Part shown: piece after piece, positions 15,323 through 27,400 of the stretch | Layout: every line of letters starts with the position of its first letter | How positions within the stretch are numbered: the first letter of the stretch is position 1 | NCBI GenBank assembly: GCA_937892105.1 | Contig: CALAUZ010000216.1 | Coordinates: forward strand, 1 to 29,033 | Length of the DNA stretch: 29,033 nucleotides | Reading direction: 5' to 3' | Source: an uncultured Fretibacterium sp. | GTDB lineage: Bacteria > Synergistota > Synergistia > Synergistales > Aminobacteriaceae | Position numbers and translations under genes: made by a program | The notes under the pieces: model-generated | Seen by the model: only the letters and a program-made list of their open reading frames with translations | What the model was told of the DNA's origin: nothing | Database searches by the model: none

Positions 15323-15896
15323 CAAGATAATGCCAGGACTGGAAAGCTATAGCGGAGAGGATTGGAATACAGCGAGGAATATAGCGAATAATGCCTTGAG
15401 CCAGCAGAGTAATCTTATCTCACAAGTGCCCACAGCATTGACGAGAGGGAACGAGATAGCGAATGAGATGGGTAGTATAGCGAGGACAGGCAATATTCCC
15501 TCCGGAGTAATGGACAAGTTAAATGCCAGTGTGAACAGCGGGCTTCAGTCGAGTATGGGAAGTATGTTGAACAGTCTTGCCAATCGAGGAGTGTTGAACA
15601 GCTCGGTAACATCTCAGGGAGTGAATAATCTGACGCAAGCGGCAGCTGACGCATATAATCGGAACTACTTAAACGCCTATAACGCGGTCTTAGGAGGGTT
15701 AGGGAGTGCAATGCAGGGACAGCAGTCGAATACAGGAGCATTACTATCAGGGATAAACGCGCTTGGAAATATCCCCTCACAGGCGTATGAGGGAGTAGGG
15801 GCGCAGTTAATGCCGGCGTTCAACCTATGGAGAGCGTGGCAGAACAGCTACGATAATCGTGAAGACTACGACACGATAGTGAAACAGGGGAAATGA
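15234..15896 (+). CDS. Internal virion (ejection) protein A candidate
   Basis: A 220-residue protein rich in Gly, Ser, Asn, Gln and Ala. It starts MGSGGTKTQQISKRGPEPEQ and has a helical middle with ARTGNIPSGVMDKLNASVNS and SLANRGVLNSSVTSQGV. This Gly-rich opening and the aRGvlnSS block are typical of a small protein found upstream of ejection proteins in gut and other short-tailed phages, where it is thought to be packaged and released with DNA. GGAGG lies 7 bases before ATG 15234. Family and role are inferred from pattern and order. Confidence 0.62.
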   Translation: MGSGGTKTQQISKRGPEPEQLTNLRLGLYNKIMPGLESYSGEDWNTARNIANNALSQQSNLISQVPTALTRGNEIANEMGSIARTGNIPSGVMDKLNASVNSGLQSSMGSMLNSLANRGVLNSSVTSQGVNNLTQAAADAYNRNYLNAYNAVLGGLGSAMQGQQSNTGALLSGINALGNIPSQAYEGVGAQLMPAFNLWRAWQNSYDNREDYDTIVKQGK

Positions 15897-15900
15897 CATT

Positions 15901-16230
15901 ATGGCAGTGATAATGCAGAAAGGCGGAGGAGGTCTTCTGGGAAATCTTGGAACTCTTGCGACATTGGGAGGAACGATAATACCTGGAATGCAGTGGCTTA
16001 CCCCGCTAGGATTAGGAATGAACGCCGTGAATGGAATGATGAACGGTTCGGGAGTAGACGCGAATACCGCTGGGGCGATACTGAATGGAGTAATAAATGG
16101 TTCATGGCTGAACCCTGCGTCAGGGAGTATAGCGAAGGTGAGCAATGCAGTATCTAAGGCGGCAAACGGAATTACACCAATGAAAAGCGATAGAGAGTTA
16201 ATGAGAACGTGGAACATATATAACAGATAA
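15901..16230 (+). CDS. Internal virion (ejection) protein B candidate
   Basis: A 109-residue Gly- and Ala-rich protein with a hydrophobic N-terminal half (LLGNLGTLATLGGTIIPGMQ; LTPLGLGMNAVNGMMNGSG) and a short helical end (SIAKVSNAVSKAANG). Amphipathic and hydrophobic stretches of this kind occur in ejection proteins that form a conduit through the host envelope. It lies between the other two ejection candidates, starting 4 bases after the previous stop. No family assignment is possible by eye. Confidence 0.58.
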   Translation: MAVIMQKGGGGLLGNLGTLATLGGTIIPGMQWLTPLGLGMNAVNGMMNGSGVDANTAGAILNGVINGSWLNPASGSIAKVSNAVSKAANGITPMKSDRELMRTWNIYNR

Positions 16231-16245
16231 AGGTTGGTATAAGGA

Positions 16246-18438
16246 ATGGCAGTATATATTCAACAATATAACCCCTGGCGAGAACAGTTAGCAGTAAACG
16301 TATTGGGAGGACTTCTGAACGATTGGAGGCAAAGGGAGGCTAACAAGAAGGCAAATGCGTTCAGCGGACAGTTAGGACAGGATATAGCGGCATTAAGGGG
16401 AGGACAGCAGGGAAGTTTTCTCATGCAACAGCCTGCGCCAGAAGGATACAATGCGGACGGCTGGTCAAGGGCATTTCACCAGACAGGCAGCCCGCTAACC
16501 CAATTCGACATTGGAACGGCAGGAGCTATGCCAAAGCAGAATACGCCAGCGGAACAGAACCTTTTGAATGCGTCCGACATCTATAATCTAGCGTCCAATC
16601 TGAGGTCGAGTAAACGCTTCTCAGGAATGACCCCACAGACGTTGAACGAGCTGATAACACCGTATATACAGATGAACGAGCAAACGAGGCAGGAGCAGAG
16701 GCGTAAGGATTTAGTGAATGCGTATATGAATGCAGGGGACGCAAAAGGGAAGCTAGACCAGCTTATCGGAGGAGCGTTACAGGGTGATGTTCCACAGTGG
16801 GTATTGTCGAGCGGGCAGGACAGGTATAAGTATGATAATCCGTACTGGCAGATGTATAGTCATAACAGTGGCCCAAGTACGAGTTATGAGGCATTCAATC
16901 CCTTAACTGGAGAAGGGAAGACGATAGCTGAGTTTGTGAATGGAATGACCCCCGCGCAGGAAGCGGCGAATAACCTGAACTTGAGACAGTTGGGGGTGCA
17001 GACGGCACAGAATAATGCGGAACTTCAACTAAGACGAGAGCAGATGGCCTCAGAGAATGCGTATAGGAATGCTGTACTTCAGCAGAACAGTCAGCGTAAG
17101 TTAGCACATATAGTACGTGGCGATGATGGACTTCAGTACAAGATATATTCAGATGGTAGCAAAGAAGCTCTAAATCCAGGAAGTGTAGCATTAACACAGA
17201 TGGATACGCAGAGAATAACATTTCTTGAAAACAAGAGGAAAAATCTTACAGACCGTCTTAACGGATTAATGAAAGCTAGGAGTGAGGAGCAGAAGAATAT
17301 ATCAGGCGGAGTGGCAGGAGTATATAACGAGTCAGACCTAGACGGCCAGTCGCACACATCAGCACGCCTTGAAGCGATAGATATGGAAATAGCACAGACA
17401 CAAGGAGAAATCCAACAGACAGATAATGATATAAACGGCATATATGAGGGTCGAATAAGACAGTCCCAGCCAGTACAATCTCAGAGCCAGCCTGTATCTG
17501 GTTCAAGCGGTATACGTGTAGGACAGGGTATGGACATAGGAGCTAACATGATAAGCCACACGAATAATGGAGCGATAACGACACACTTTGGTGCTTCCAG
17601 AACAAAGAAGGACGGCACAAAATATGGTCATGCTGGTACTGATTATCCATCTCCGAAGGGTACACCAATATTGCTTGACGATGTAGGGACGTTGATGACA
17701 GTAACTAAGGTAACAAATGACCCTGATGGTTATGGTAACTACGTAGACCTTGAGGGAGTTTTGACAGATGAGAACGGTAAGCAGCATAAAATTGGTATGA
17801 GATTTGCTCACATGGGTAATGGTACGGTGAAAGTGGCACGAGGTCAGCAGCTAAAATTCGGCGACCAAATTGGGGCAGTAGGGAACACTGGAAATTCGCG
17901 AGGAAAAAATGGAGGCTATCACCTTCACCTAGAGACAACGATAGATGGAGTACGGAAGGACCCTACGAAGTTCAAGGAGCTAATATCACCATATATACAG
18001 CATACAAAGACATTAAAGCCTGCGCAAAAAAATGTTCCTGTATCCAGCGGAAATGATGAAATAGTGTATACACATTCAAATGGTAAGACAATAACACGCA
18101 AAAGATATAACGAACTAATAAAGGGAGCTGAAGCTGGTACGTTAAGTTCAGGTGCTAGGACAAAGGCAGAAGTTGACGCTGCATTAAAGGAGGCAGGTTA
18201 TAGTACTGCAAGCCGTAGTGATATAAGACCCGTAAGCCCTAATGTAATTTCATTAGGTAGTCAGGACGTAAATCCCATAAGTCAAGATATGACACAAATG
18301 AATAGCGATATACATGCAAGTATAGACCAACTAGATGGAGAAAATAATGCGTCATGGGGAATATATCAGCGACCTTATGATTTCGGAACACCATTTGATG
18401 AATATTTGAACAGGAGAAACAGCGTATGGCAAATATAG
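16246..18438 (+). CDS. Internal virion (ejection) protein with M23 peptidase domain
   Basis: A 730-residue protein. Residues 1-400 are polar and helical (Gln/Asn/Ala-rich; QEAANNLNLRQLGVQTAQNN; a probable coiled coil near 350-400). From about 430 to 580 there is a LytM/M23 metallopeptidase domain: THFGASR, GHAGTD with H462 and D466, RFAHMG with H522, GDQIGAVGNTGNS, and YHLHLE with H559 and H561. These correspond to the zinc ligands and catalytic His of M23 enzymes, which cut peptide bridges in peptidoglycan. In a virion protein this would locally open the wall during DNA entry. The gene overlaps the giant gene by 13 bases. Codons shift from A-ending to mixed across its length. Confidence 0.82.
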   Translation: MAVYIQQYNPWREQLAVNVLGGLLNDWRQREANKKANAFSGQLGQDIAALRGGQQGSFLMQQPAPEGYNADGWSRAFHQTGSPLTQFDIGTAGAMPKQNTPAEQNLLNASDIYNLASNLRSSKRFSGMTPQTLNELITPYIQMNEQTRQEQRRKDLVNAYMNAGDAKGKLDQLIGGALQGDVPQWVLSSGQDRYKYDNPYWQMYSHNSGPSTSYEAFNPLTGEGKTIAEFVNGMTPAQEAANNLNLRQLGVQTAQNNAELQLRREQMASENAYRNAVLQQNSQRKLAHIVRGDDGLQYKIYSDGSKEALNPGSVALTQMDTQRITFLENKRKNLTDRLNGLMKARSEEQKNISGGVAGVYNESDLDGQSHTSARLEAIDMEIAQTQGEIQQTDNDINGIYEGRIRQSQPVQSQSQPVSGSSGIRVGQGMDIGANMISHTNNGAITTHFGASRTKKDGTKYGHAGTDYPSPKGTPILLDDVGTLMTVTKVTNDPDGYGNYVDLEGVLTDENGKQHKIGMRFAHMGNGTVKVARGQQLKFGDQIGAVGNTGNSRGKNGGYHLHLETTIDGVRKDPTKFKELISPYIQHTKTLKPAQKNVPVSSGNDEIVYTHSNGKTITRKRYNELIKGAEAGTLSSGARTKAEVDAALKEAGYSTASRSDIRPVSPNVISLGSQDVNPISQDMTQMNSDIHASIDQLDGENNASWGIYQRPYDFGTPFDEYLNRRNSVWQI

Positions 18439-21400
18439 AACAAGACATAGAAAGATTAGACGCACAGGAAAGAAAAGACAATAACCCTCTGGCTTCGGTC
18501 AGGGGGTTAAATATTGAACAGGACATACATGCGCTAGAGAACCGAGAACTTCACAAACCGTCAATATCGCTGCACCCTAACACGCAACAACTTGAAGGAC
18601 TAAACGGCCCGTTAAGATACTTGTCTGATTGGAGTATAGGTGAGGCTAATACACTATATACAGGGCTTCCTAATCTTACGGCAGAGTATATATTAGCTCC
18701 ATTAGGGCAAGCCTCAGAAAGTCTCTTGGGCGGAGAAAGTATGTTCTCTCGCGGAGCTAAGAATGTATTTGACTGGACAGCAGATAAAAAGAATATATTT
18801 AATAACGCATTTAGCACTGTAACTGGTGGTAATCCAGATGAGTGGGATAACCGTTTTCATGGAGCAGGAACAAGTGCTGGCTATTATCTTACCGGATTAG
18901 GGGTAGGTGGCCTAGCTCAAGGATTATGGCATTTGGCTCCTGCGGTTGCTACGGGTATAAGCTACCTTGCGAGCAGTGCTCTTGAAGCTCTAACTGAGGG
19001 TGGAAACGTAGCCAGCGATTTATACGCACAAGATAAGACGCGATACAATGACGCATACTTAGGCGGATTATACAGTCTGAGAGGAAATCTTCCATTTGAT
19101 GCCATTCAAGGAGTTGGGGAAGGTATACTGAGTGCTGGACTTGATAAGTTAATACCAGGTTCAGGGCTTCTCGCTAATTATGCTAGAGGATTAATCACTG
19201 AAGAGACAAACGAACTTCTGCAAGAAACTAGACAGCAGGCAGTTGAAGAAGCAGTAAAGAAAACGTTTGCCAGTGGAGATATGTCGCTTGAGAATTTCAA
19301 TAAAAACCTCTCTAATGAAATGGGTAATTTCGGGCAACACTTCAATGATGTAGCCGCTGATACAGCATGGTCTACGTTAATTACTCATACATTGCTTTAT
19401 CCTCTCGGCAGTCGCGGTGGTACTACTGGGCACAGCAATACCTTAACAGACGAACAGGCCGACCAGCTCAATGACGTATTCCGCGATAATGACAGAAACG
19501 AGGAGTTTGAGAAGCTAAAACAGGAACGTGATAACCTTCAGTCCCAGATAAACAGTGTAATCTCACAGCCTTATCCTGAAGATATAGAAGGTCAGCTAGA
19601 AATAGTCCAGAAACTCAGCAACATGGAAGACCAAATGCATCATCTCGATGATACTGTCGAGAATTTCTGGGATAACACTGGGATAATAACGAACCCTGTC
19701 CAGGACGATGATATGGACTTGTTCCCTGACCGTGAAGAACTTTCCACTACGCCAGTATCACATAGCAACTTTGATAGCCTCTTTGATACACTTGATAATA
19801 TCTTGCCTGATGTACAACAGCCTACAAACACAGACAATAACACCATTCAGGACGACATGCCAGAGGATTTTGTCTCAGATATCGAAGAAGAACAAGATAC
19901 GCAAAATGTTCCCATAGTCTTACCTCTCAGGGGGACGCAGGAGACATCGCAAAATAGCAGTCCTGCAATTCAGAATGTACAAGGTAATGAATATCCTTCA
20001 GGAAACACCGCCCGCGTTCGTACCATTAACGGTACAGAGGCAGATATACGCTACAGGATAGTAGACGCAGACAATCTCATTGTATCTACGAATGAAACTG
20101 GAGAGGCAAACCCAAATTACCCACAGGAATTACAGCCTAGACAGAGAAACAGAGAGGCAAGTCATGAGCAGATAGCTAGAATGTCAGATAATATTGACCC
20201 TGAACTTCTAGCGGAAAACAGGCTTGCGTCAGACGGCGCACCCATAATCGGTAATGATAACGTTGTCGAGAGCGGAAACGGCAGAGTTATGGCACTTCGC
20301 AGAGCTTACAGATACGGTAGAGCTGAGAATTATCGTACCTGGTTAAGGGATAATGTTTCTCGCTTCGGACTAAATGCTGAGGATATCAAGGGTATGAAGA
20401 AACCTATACTCGTTCGCGAAAGAATAAGTGATGTAGACAGAGTTACTTTCACCAGAGAGGCTAATGAGAGCAGTACATCTCAAATGTCCATGACAGAACA
20501 TGCCATGAACGATGCTCAGAGAATAACTCCTGAGATGCTGACACTCTTTGACCCTGATAAATCACTTCCAGCAAACCATGAGTTTATACAGGCGTTTTCA
20601 GGAATAATCCCTCAGTCCGAACGTGGAGACTTTATACAGAAAGACGGCAGAATATCCAAATCCGGTCTTGACAGGATACAGAATGCGTTAATGGCAAAAG
20701 CCTATAACGATACAGGGATACTCAATCGTTTGAATGAAGTGTACGATGACGATATTAAGAATGTCAGCAACGCCCTTTTACAGGCCGCGCCTAAAATGGC
20801 ATCCTTCGAGAACGGCGGCTATAATCCAGATATCTCCATCAGTCAGGATATTGTAGAGGCTGTCCATACCCTAGCGAAATTACGACAAGATGGCGAAAGT
20901 GTGGCTGATTATATCGCTCAGATAAAAATGTTCGGAGAGATTTCTGACGAGGCTAAAAAGCTGTTACAGTTCTTCGACAAAAATAAGAGGAGCGCAAAAC
21001 GTATCTCCAGAGTGTTAATACATTACGCTGATAGTGCCATGAATGAGGCAAAACAAGGTCAGTATCTAATGTTTGATGATAGCGCAAGGGACAAAGGCCA
21101 GATACTTGATGAAGCTATACGTTATGCAGAGAATGACGACACCGAAAGCTACAACCAGACAGCACTCCCTAAAGAGATGGATATGGCAGGCTCTTTTACC
21201 ACCAACACTAATGGAACGTCTCATACTTTCACTGTTATGCCTGGCGAGTTTAGTACCTCATATCCTGAGCATAAGCAGTATTTTGGGCGTTATTTCGACA
21301 TCAAGGACGGTAATAACAGAGTTATTGCTCGATGGTCGCCTTATACCGGTAAACTTCAGATGGCTGACAACAACGCTTCTCCTAACCTCAAATCTCAGAT

Positions 21401-24400
21401 TGCAGAACAACTGAAACAACATCGCAGAGATTACCTTCGTAACGCCGGCTTCCTTGACGAGGACGGCAAACTCGTGAATGACGGCAATAACGAATACAGG
21501 CGTAATTACAGAAACAGAGATGATACCACTCCAAAGGGAAAAAGCATTCACCCTGACAACCTGAACATCGAGGGAAGACCTGAACGCAAGGATAATCGCT
21601 CTTTATGGAGACGCTTCGAGGATAACCGCTCGGAGAAAAAAGCCTTTAAGCATTTGAGACGAAAGGTACAAGGCACTATACAGGAGCAACTTCAGAAAAT
21701 AGCTGAACAGCAGGAACTTGACGGACGGCGAGAACAGAAACTCAGCAGGGAGAGAGATGGCAAAACTTATACAGGCTCTCTTACTCTATCAGTTGAAGAC
21801 AAGGCAAGAATTGCTCGTAATGTTAATACATTCGCTAGTGAGTATAGCCTTCTTGCGGCTACAAGACTTAATGCTTCTGCTCATATCGCTGGTATGCCCG
21901 TCAACCAGTTGGCTAAATTATGGAATTTGAAATTTCAAGCTGACATCGACGAGAACACAGACACAAGAGGGTGGACTGATTTTAAGAACGCAGAATATAA
22001 TAACGACGGCTCACTTAAAAAATCGCCGGAAACCATAATTCATCTCACAAAATCTGCTGACCCCAGCACCACCATTCATGAACTCGCTCATGTCTTCCTT
22101 AAAGATTTTCAGGACTTAATCGCTACTGTTTCTGATTTACCAGCAGATGTCAGACAAGACTGGCTCACGCTATCTAAATGGCTCGGAATTAGCGATATTG
22201 ACCCTAAATCTACAAGAGTAACTCGCAACAATGAACAGAATGAACGTTGGAATAACGCTCACGAAAAATTTGCTGTCGCTTTCGAGCAGTATTGCAGAAC
22301 GGGTAAAGCTCCTACTTCCGCCCTCAGAAGTGCTTTTGAACGGTTCAGAGTTTGGCTGCGTAATATTTATACCTCCATAAGGGATATGAAGTATAGAGGC
22401 TCGGACGGCAAAGACCATGATGTTGAAGTTTCTACTCAGATTAAGGCCGTTTTCGACAGAATGTTATGTTCCGATGTTCCCTTTATTCCCAGCTCTGAGA
22501 GTATGAATGCAAGATGGTCAAGGGCAGGTCTTCAGGGACATGATGAAGGTCCTTACAAGCAGGAAGCTAAAAACAAGAATGATGCTCAGTCTCATAATAT
22601 GCAAGCAAACGGGACGGAGCGTAATGGAGAAAATGAACAGCACAAATTAAGTCTTAATCTACCTTTTAACCCTAACGAATTGAGAACTGAAGCTGGACAT
22701 ACTATCGAGGAAGCTGCAATTAGTGAAATGATTGTTACTCCTGAAGGCTCGCTCGATTTGGGCTATATCCCTGAAAATCTCGCAGAGTTCCCAGCAGGAA
22801 GTATAAGAGCTAATGCTGGCTCAGTAAAACATGCGGAAAACAGGCATGGGGAACAAATCAGAGGTATGGGTTATGATAATGCCAAAGAGTTGTTGCTTGA
22901 TGTCGTAAACAACTACACTCAGATTAGGCGCGGTAATGGTAAAGCTCTTTTGCTTTCTGTTCAGGGAAATGCTAGTCATAGTGCTATGGGCGTGGTTGAA
23001 CTTGTTGATGATAATGGCGTTTATAGGGTTAAAACATTACGCGTTACTCGGGACAGATACTTAAAGAATAAAGAGTTACTCTTCACGAGGAGCGAACCCA
23101 ACGCTATCGGCCCTGACACCGACCTGACTTTCTCCTCCGAACATAATCATAGTCAGGGAAAGTCCGAACTTTACGCACGTCAGTCGGGTAACTCATCACA
23201 GAGTGTAACCTCTGAAGGATACAACGTCAACATCTCCAACACTGAAAGCTATAACCAGATTTTAGGTATTGGCGGTGCCCGTAGACTTGACGAGGCTGAA
23301 GGCGTTACTACTCGCATGGATAACCTTAAAATTGCACGTAAGATGGAACGAAAAGGACTTTCTGTCAGGAAAATGTGGCTTGCTACGGGCTGGATGAGAG
23401 GCAGGGATAATAAGTGGCGGTACGAAATTCAGGACGGCAATATCATTCGCGGAAAACTCAATGAGCTTCATAAGCTTAACAGAGAGTTAGAAAAATTCAA
23501 CGACATCATAAGAAGTCAAGTGGAAATTAACCCAAACACTCTCATCAAAGATATTTTCACTCCCGAACAAATCTCTCGCTACAACGAGATTGAAAAACTA
23601 CCTGACGTTCATCTGCATGACGTTTTCAACTCTCCGCAACTCTTTGAGGCTTATCCTGACTTGCGCAATATCAAAATCTGGATTAATAACTATACTGATG
23701 ATGACAGTTCCGCTGTCTATTACAGTGATGTTGACGCTATCAGTATTAACGGCTCGGACGAAATATTCAACAATTCTAGGGAGCTTCGGCGTACTCTTAT
23801 CCATGAGATACAGCACGCCATTCAAGTTCGAGAGGGCTTCGCTGGCGGCTCGTATTATTCTCTGGGAAAAGATAGTTCATACAAAAAATTCATGGGGAAA
23901 TTCCACTCCATAATGCAGAAACTTGACCCTGATACCGCTTCTCGCGTTTCAGATGCTCTTTATGAAACAATTAACAGCGATGATGATACTCAACTTCAGG
24001 CTATCTTGCAGTCTTTCTCCGCTAAAGAGCTTAAAGCATACCATGACGCAATGAACGCCTTAAACAAGGCTAATGACAGAGGCAATGTCTTGTTCTCTAA
24101 GTATATGAGGCACTCTGGCGAAACTGAAGCACGTAATTCAGAAACTCGCTCAAATTGGGGCAATAAGAGAAGACGTAATACCACTCTCGACAAAACTGAA
24201 GATGTACCTCGTTCAGAACAGATTGTCGGCAAACTTCAGCGAAAACAGTCCAGCAATACTAACGAACACTATAACCAGATTATTGGCGTTAAGGGGGCTG
24301 AAAAACTCGACAAGAAAAACGGTAATACTTGGCTGCTCGATAACTTAGACATCGCCCAGAAAATGATGAATAACGGTAATGACGCTAAGACTATACGCCT

Positions 24401-27400
24401 CGCTACTGGTTGGGAGTTAGCTCAAGATGATAAATGGCGGTATGAAATTCAGGACGGCAATATCGACATTGAAAACCTATGGCAGGTCTTCCAGAATAAT
24501 AACGAGGAACTGCCCTTCTCCTTGACGCTCAAGCAGCTTTACAACAACTCTGACCTTTTCAACGCATACCCTGAACTAACAGATTTAACCGTTGAGTTCA
24601 AGAATGGTCTAAACCACAATGAGGCTAGAGGTGCTTACTTCCACAGCGATGACAAGAAAAAAAGACGTATTGAGATTAACGCTATGAGAGGCCTGGACGG
24701 CATTCAATCTACCCTCATTCACGAGATACAACATGCTGTCCAATACATTGAAGGCTTCGCTGAAGGAGGACACGGAACTGATGCTCTCATTCAGGGCGAT
24801 ACCCCAACTAATATCGGCAGAAAACAGTTACAGGCACGTTTAGATTTCGCTGGTGATAACGTCAAGAAGGCTGCTGATTTGTACTCCAAAGGGTTAGAAA
24901 GAAAAGCTGAGAAAATCGCTGCTTCCTTCTCTCGTAAAGAAATGGCCTCATGGAATGCCGTCAAAAATATGATTGATAATCTGGGGTGGAATATGCACAG
25001 GTTTGACCCTTACTACTACTTAGGCGGCGAAACTGAAGCCAGGAACGTTCAGGCAAGAGAACCTTTCTCTCCAGAAAAAAGAAGAAATACTCTCCTTTCT
25101 GATACTCAGGATAACGATGATTGGCTTATTCACAGAAATGGTTACAATGAGAATTTCGACATCGTAGAGAGCTACAATCAACATATACATAACTTGAAGA
25201 ATAAGTACTCGGACACCCTCAACAGCTCTAATCCTGCCGATATTAATTCCCGCAACATCTTCTCTAACAATAAGGGCTTCATCTCTCCTGAGACTATCGA
25301 GAAATACAGGCAGAAAGCAACTCAACAGGTTACTCACGCTACAGGACATATTATTTTGGGCAACCGCTTTAGCCTTAAACATGTCGGTACAGGGGAAGGC
25401 GGTGATATGCGCGGATATGGTATCTACTTCGAGGAAAATCCTATCGTCGCCCAACACTACAGAAAATACGGCATTCCTAACTTTGGAAACGGTACTCTAC
25501 ATGTCGCCACTAATGATGGTCTTACTTTCTCTGCTGAGGATAAAGACAGTTGGGATAATTCTCCAGACGAAACTACAAGAATGCTTCTCAATTACATTCA
25601 GGGAATAGCTAATAAAAAGCCGGATTTACTGTGGAAAGATATTCTGCCCATTCTCAAAAACGCTTTGTCTTTACACATGGCGGCTCTAAAAACATCGCAA
25701 CATGAGGGAGAAACTCTATCCAGAGACGAAAAACGTACTCTGGCTTTATTGCCTGATGTCCTGAAGAAGGCTGAGAACATCAAAGACGTTTATTACACTC
25801 AGGATAAGAACTCTGGCAGAAAAGGCAATATCTATAACGTCAGCATTCCTGCTAATGAGTTCCTGCTCAACTGGGACGCTTCTATTGATGAACAGCCTGA
25901 ACACGTGAAAAACGCTATACGCAAAATTCAGCAGGCCGCTGATAATATCCTTAACAGGATTTTCCGTGATGAACTCATTGATGAAGAGGAGAAAGACGAC
26001 TTATCCTCCGATTTATGGCATTCTGAAAATGGCGGCGAATTATACACTAATATCGTCTACATCTTCAACAATCTCGATGAAGATACCTCTAGGCAGGCTA
26101 CTTCCGCTCTGTTCCTCAAATTCGGCGTTCCTGGCCTGCGCTATTGGGACGGACTTAGTGAAGAAGCTATCTACTCAAAGTATGACGAATATCGTAAGAA
26201 TAATCCTCTCTCTAACGGCAGAAAGGCTTTCTCTAACGCTACTATTAACGGCCTGGAGGTTTCAAACGATAAAGGGTACTGGAGCAATCTACCTGACGAT
26301 ACCTTCAGGAATGTACTTCAGGATATTGAGAGTGCCTTATCCTTTAAGGACAGCCCTGCTTTTCTGGAAGTCAAAGATAATTTACTTCGCGAGTATCAGG
26401 CAGAAATAGAACACGCTAAAGAGCTGTATTCCTACGACCAAAAGCCTGGCGATGAGTTCTCATGGTTCTCTCCGGAAGAAGCTAAGGAACGTATGCAGCA
26501 TGAAATTGAACGTGCTAAATCCAAAATTGAAGCTCTGCGCTCCATTACTTCCTTCACTTTTCACCCTGAGATTATGCGCGAACCTTATAGCCCTTTCTCT
26601 ATGTTTGCTGATGAAGGTACTAGAGATTTCGTCATTTGGGACGAAGACTTGCTGCATATCATGGGCCTTACTCAGGACAGCGAAAAAGAAGCCGTAGAGT
26701 ACTTCGACAATTACAGGAAAGAACAACCAGATAGCTTTATCTCTGAAGACAGTGATAGACTCGCTCGGAAGTCTTTTGACAATAATGGAGAAAGGCAAAT
26801 CAGCTTGAACAACGATAATGGCGATAATGGCAAAAAATCAGACAATAAATCCTTCCTTCAGCCTGAGACGCTCGAACGCTATGAACAGCTCATGCATCAC
26901 GGCACAAGCAATATCCTCAGCGGCAATAGATTTGACCTGCGCTATGTCGGGTCAGGGGAAGGTAATCAGATGTTCGGATACGGCATATATCTCGCCGAAA
27001 ATCCTGATGTCGCCGAATACTACAAGGGGGAAAATTTCAACAATGGTTCTCGATACATCGTTGACGGGCCGGAAAATGATACTCTCCTTGACTGGGACGC
27101 TCAAATGTATGAACAACCTACTTATGTCTTTGACGCTCTCAAAAACAGCGGCTTGTTCATCGACGATGGCTTCTGGTATTTGGACGATTTTGAAACAGGA
27201 AAGAAGTTTTATCACAGATTAGGAGACCTTCTCAGAAGTGAGATACAGCACCGTTATGACTACAACATACCAGAAAATGTCGAACCTAGAGATTTCCTCG
27301 CTTCAAAGAAACTTAACCAGCTCGGTATTCATGGCCTGCGTTACTTAGACGGCTTCAGCAGAACTAAAGGTAAAGGCTCTCATAACTTCGTCATTTGGAA

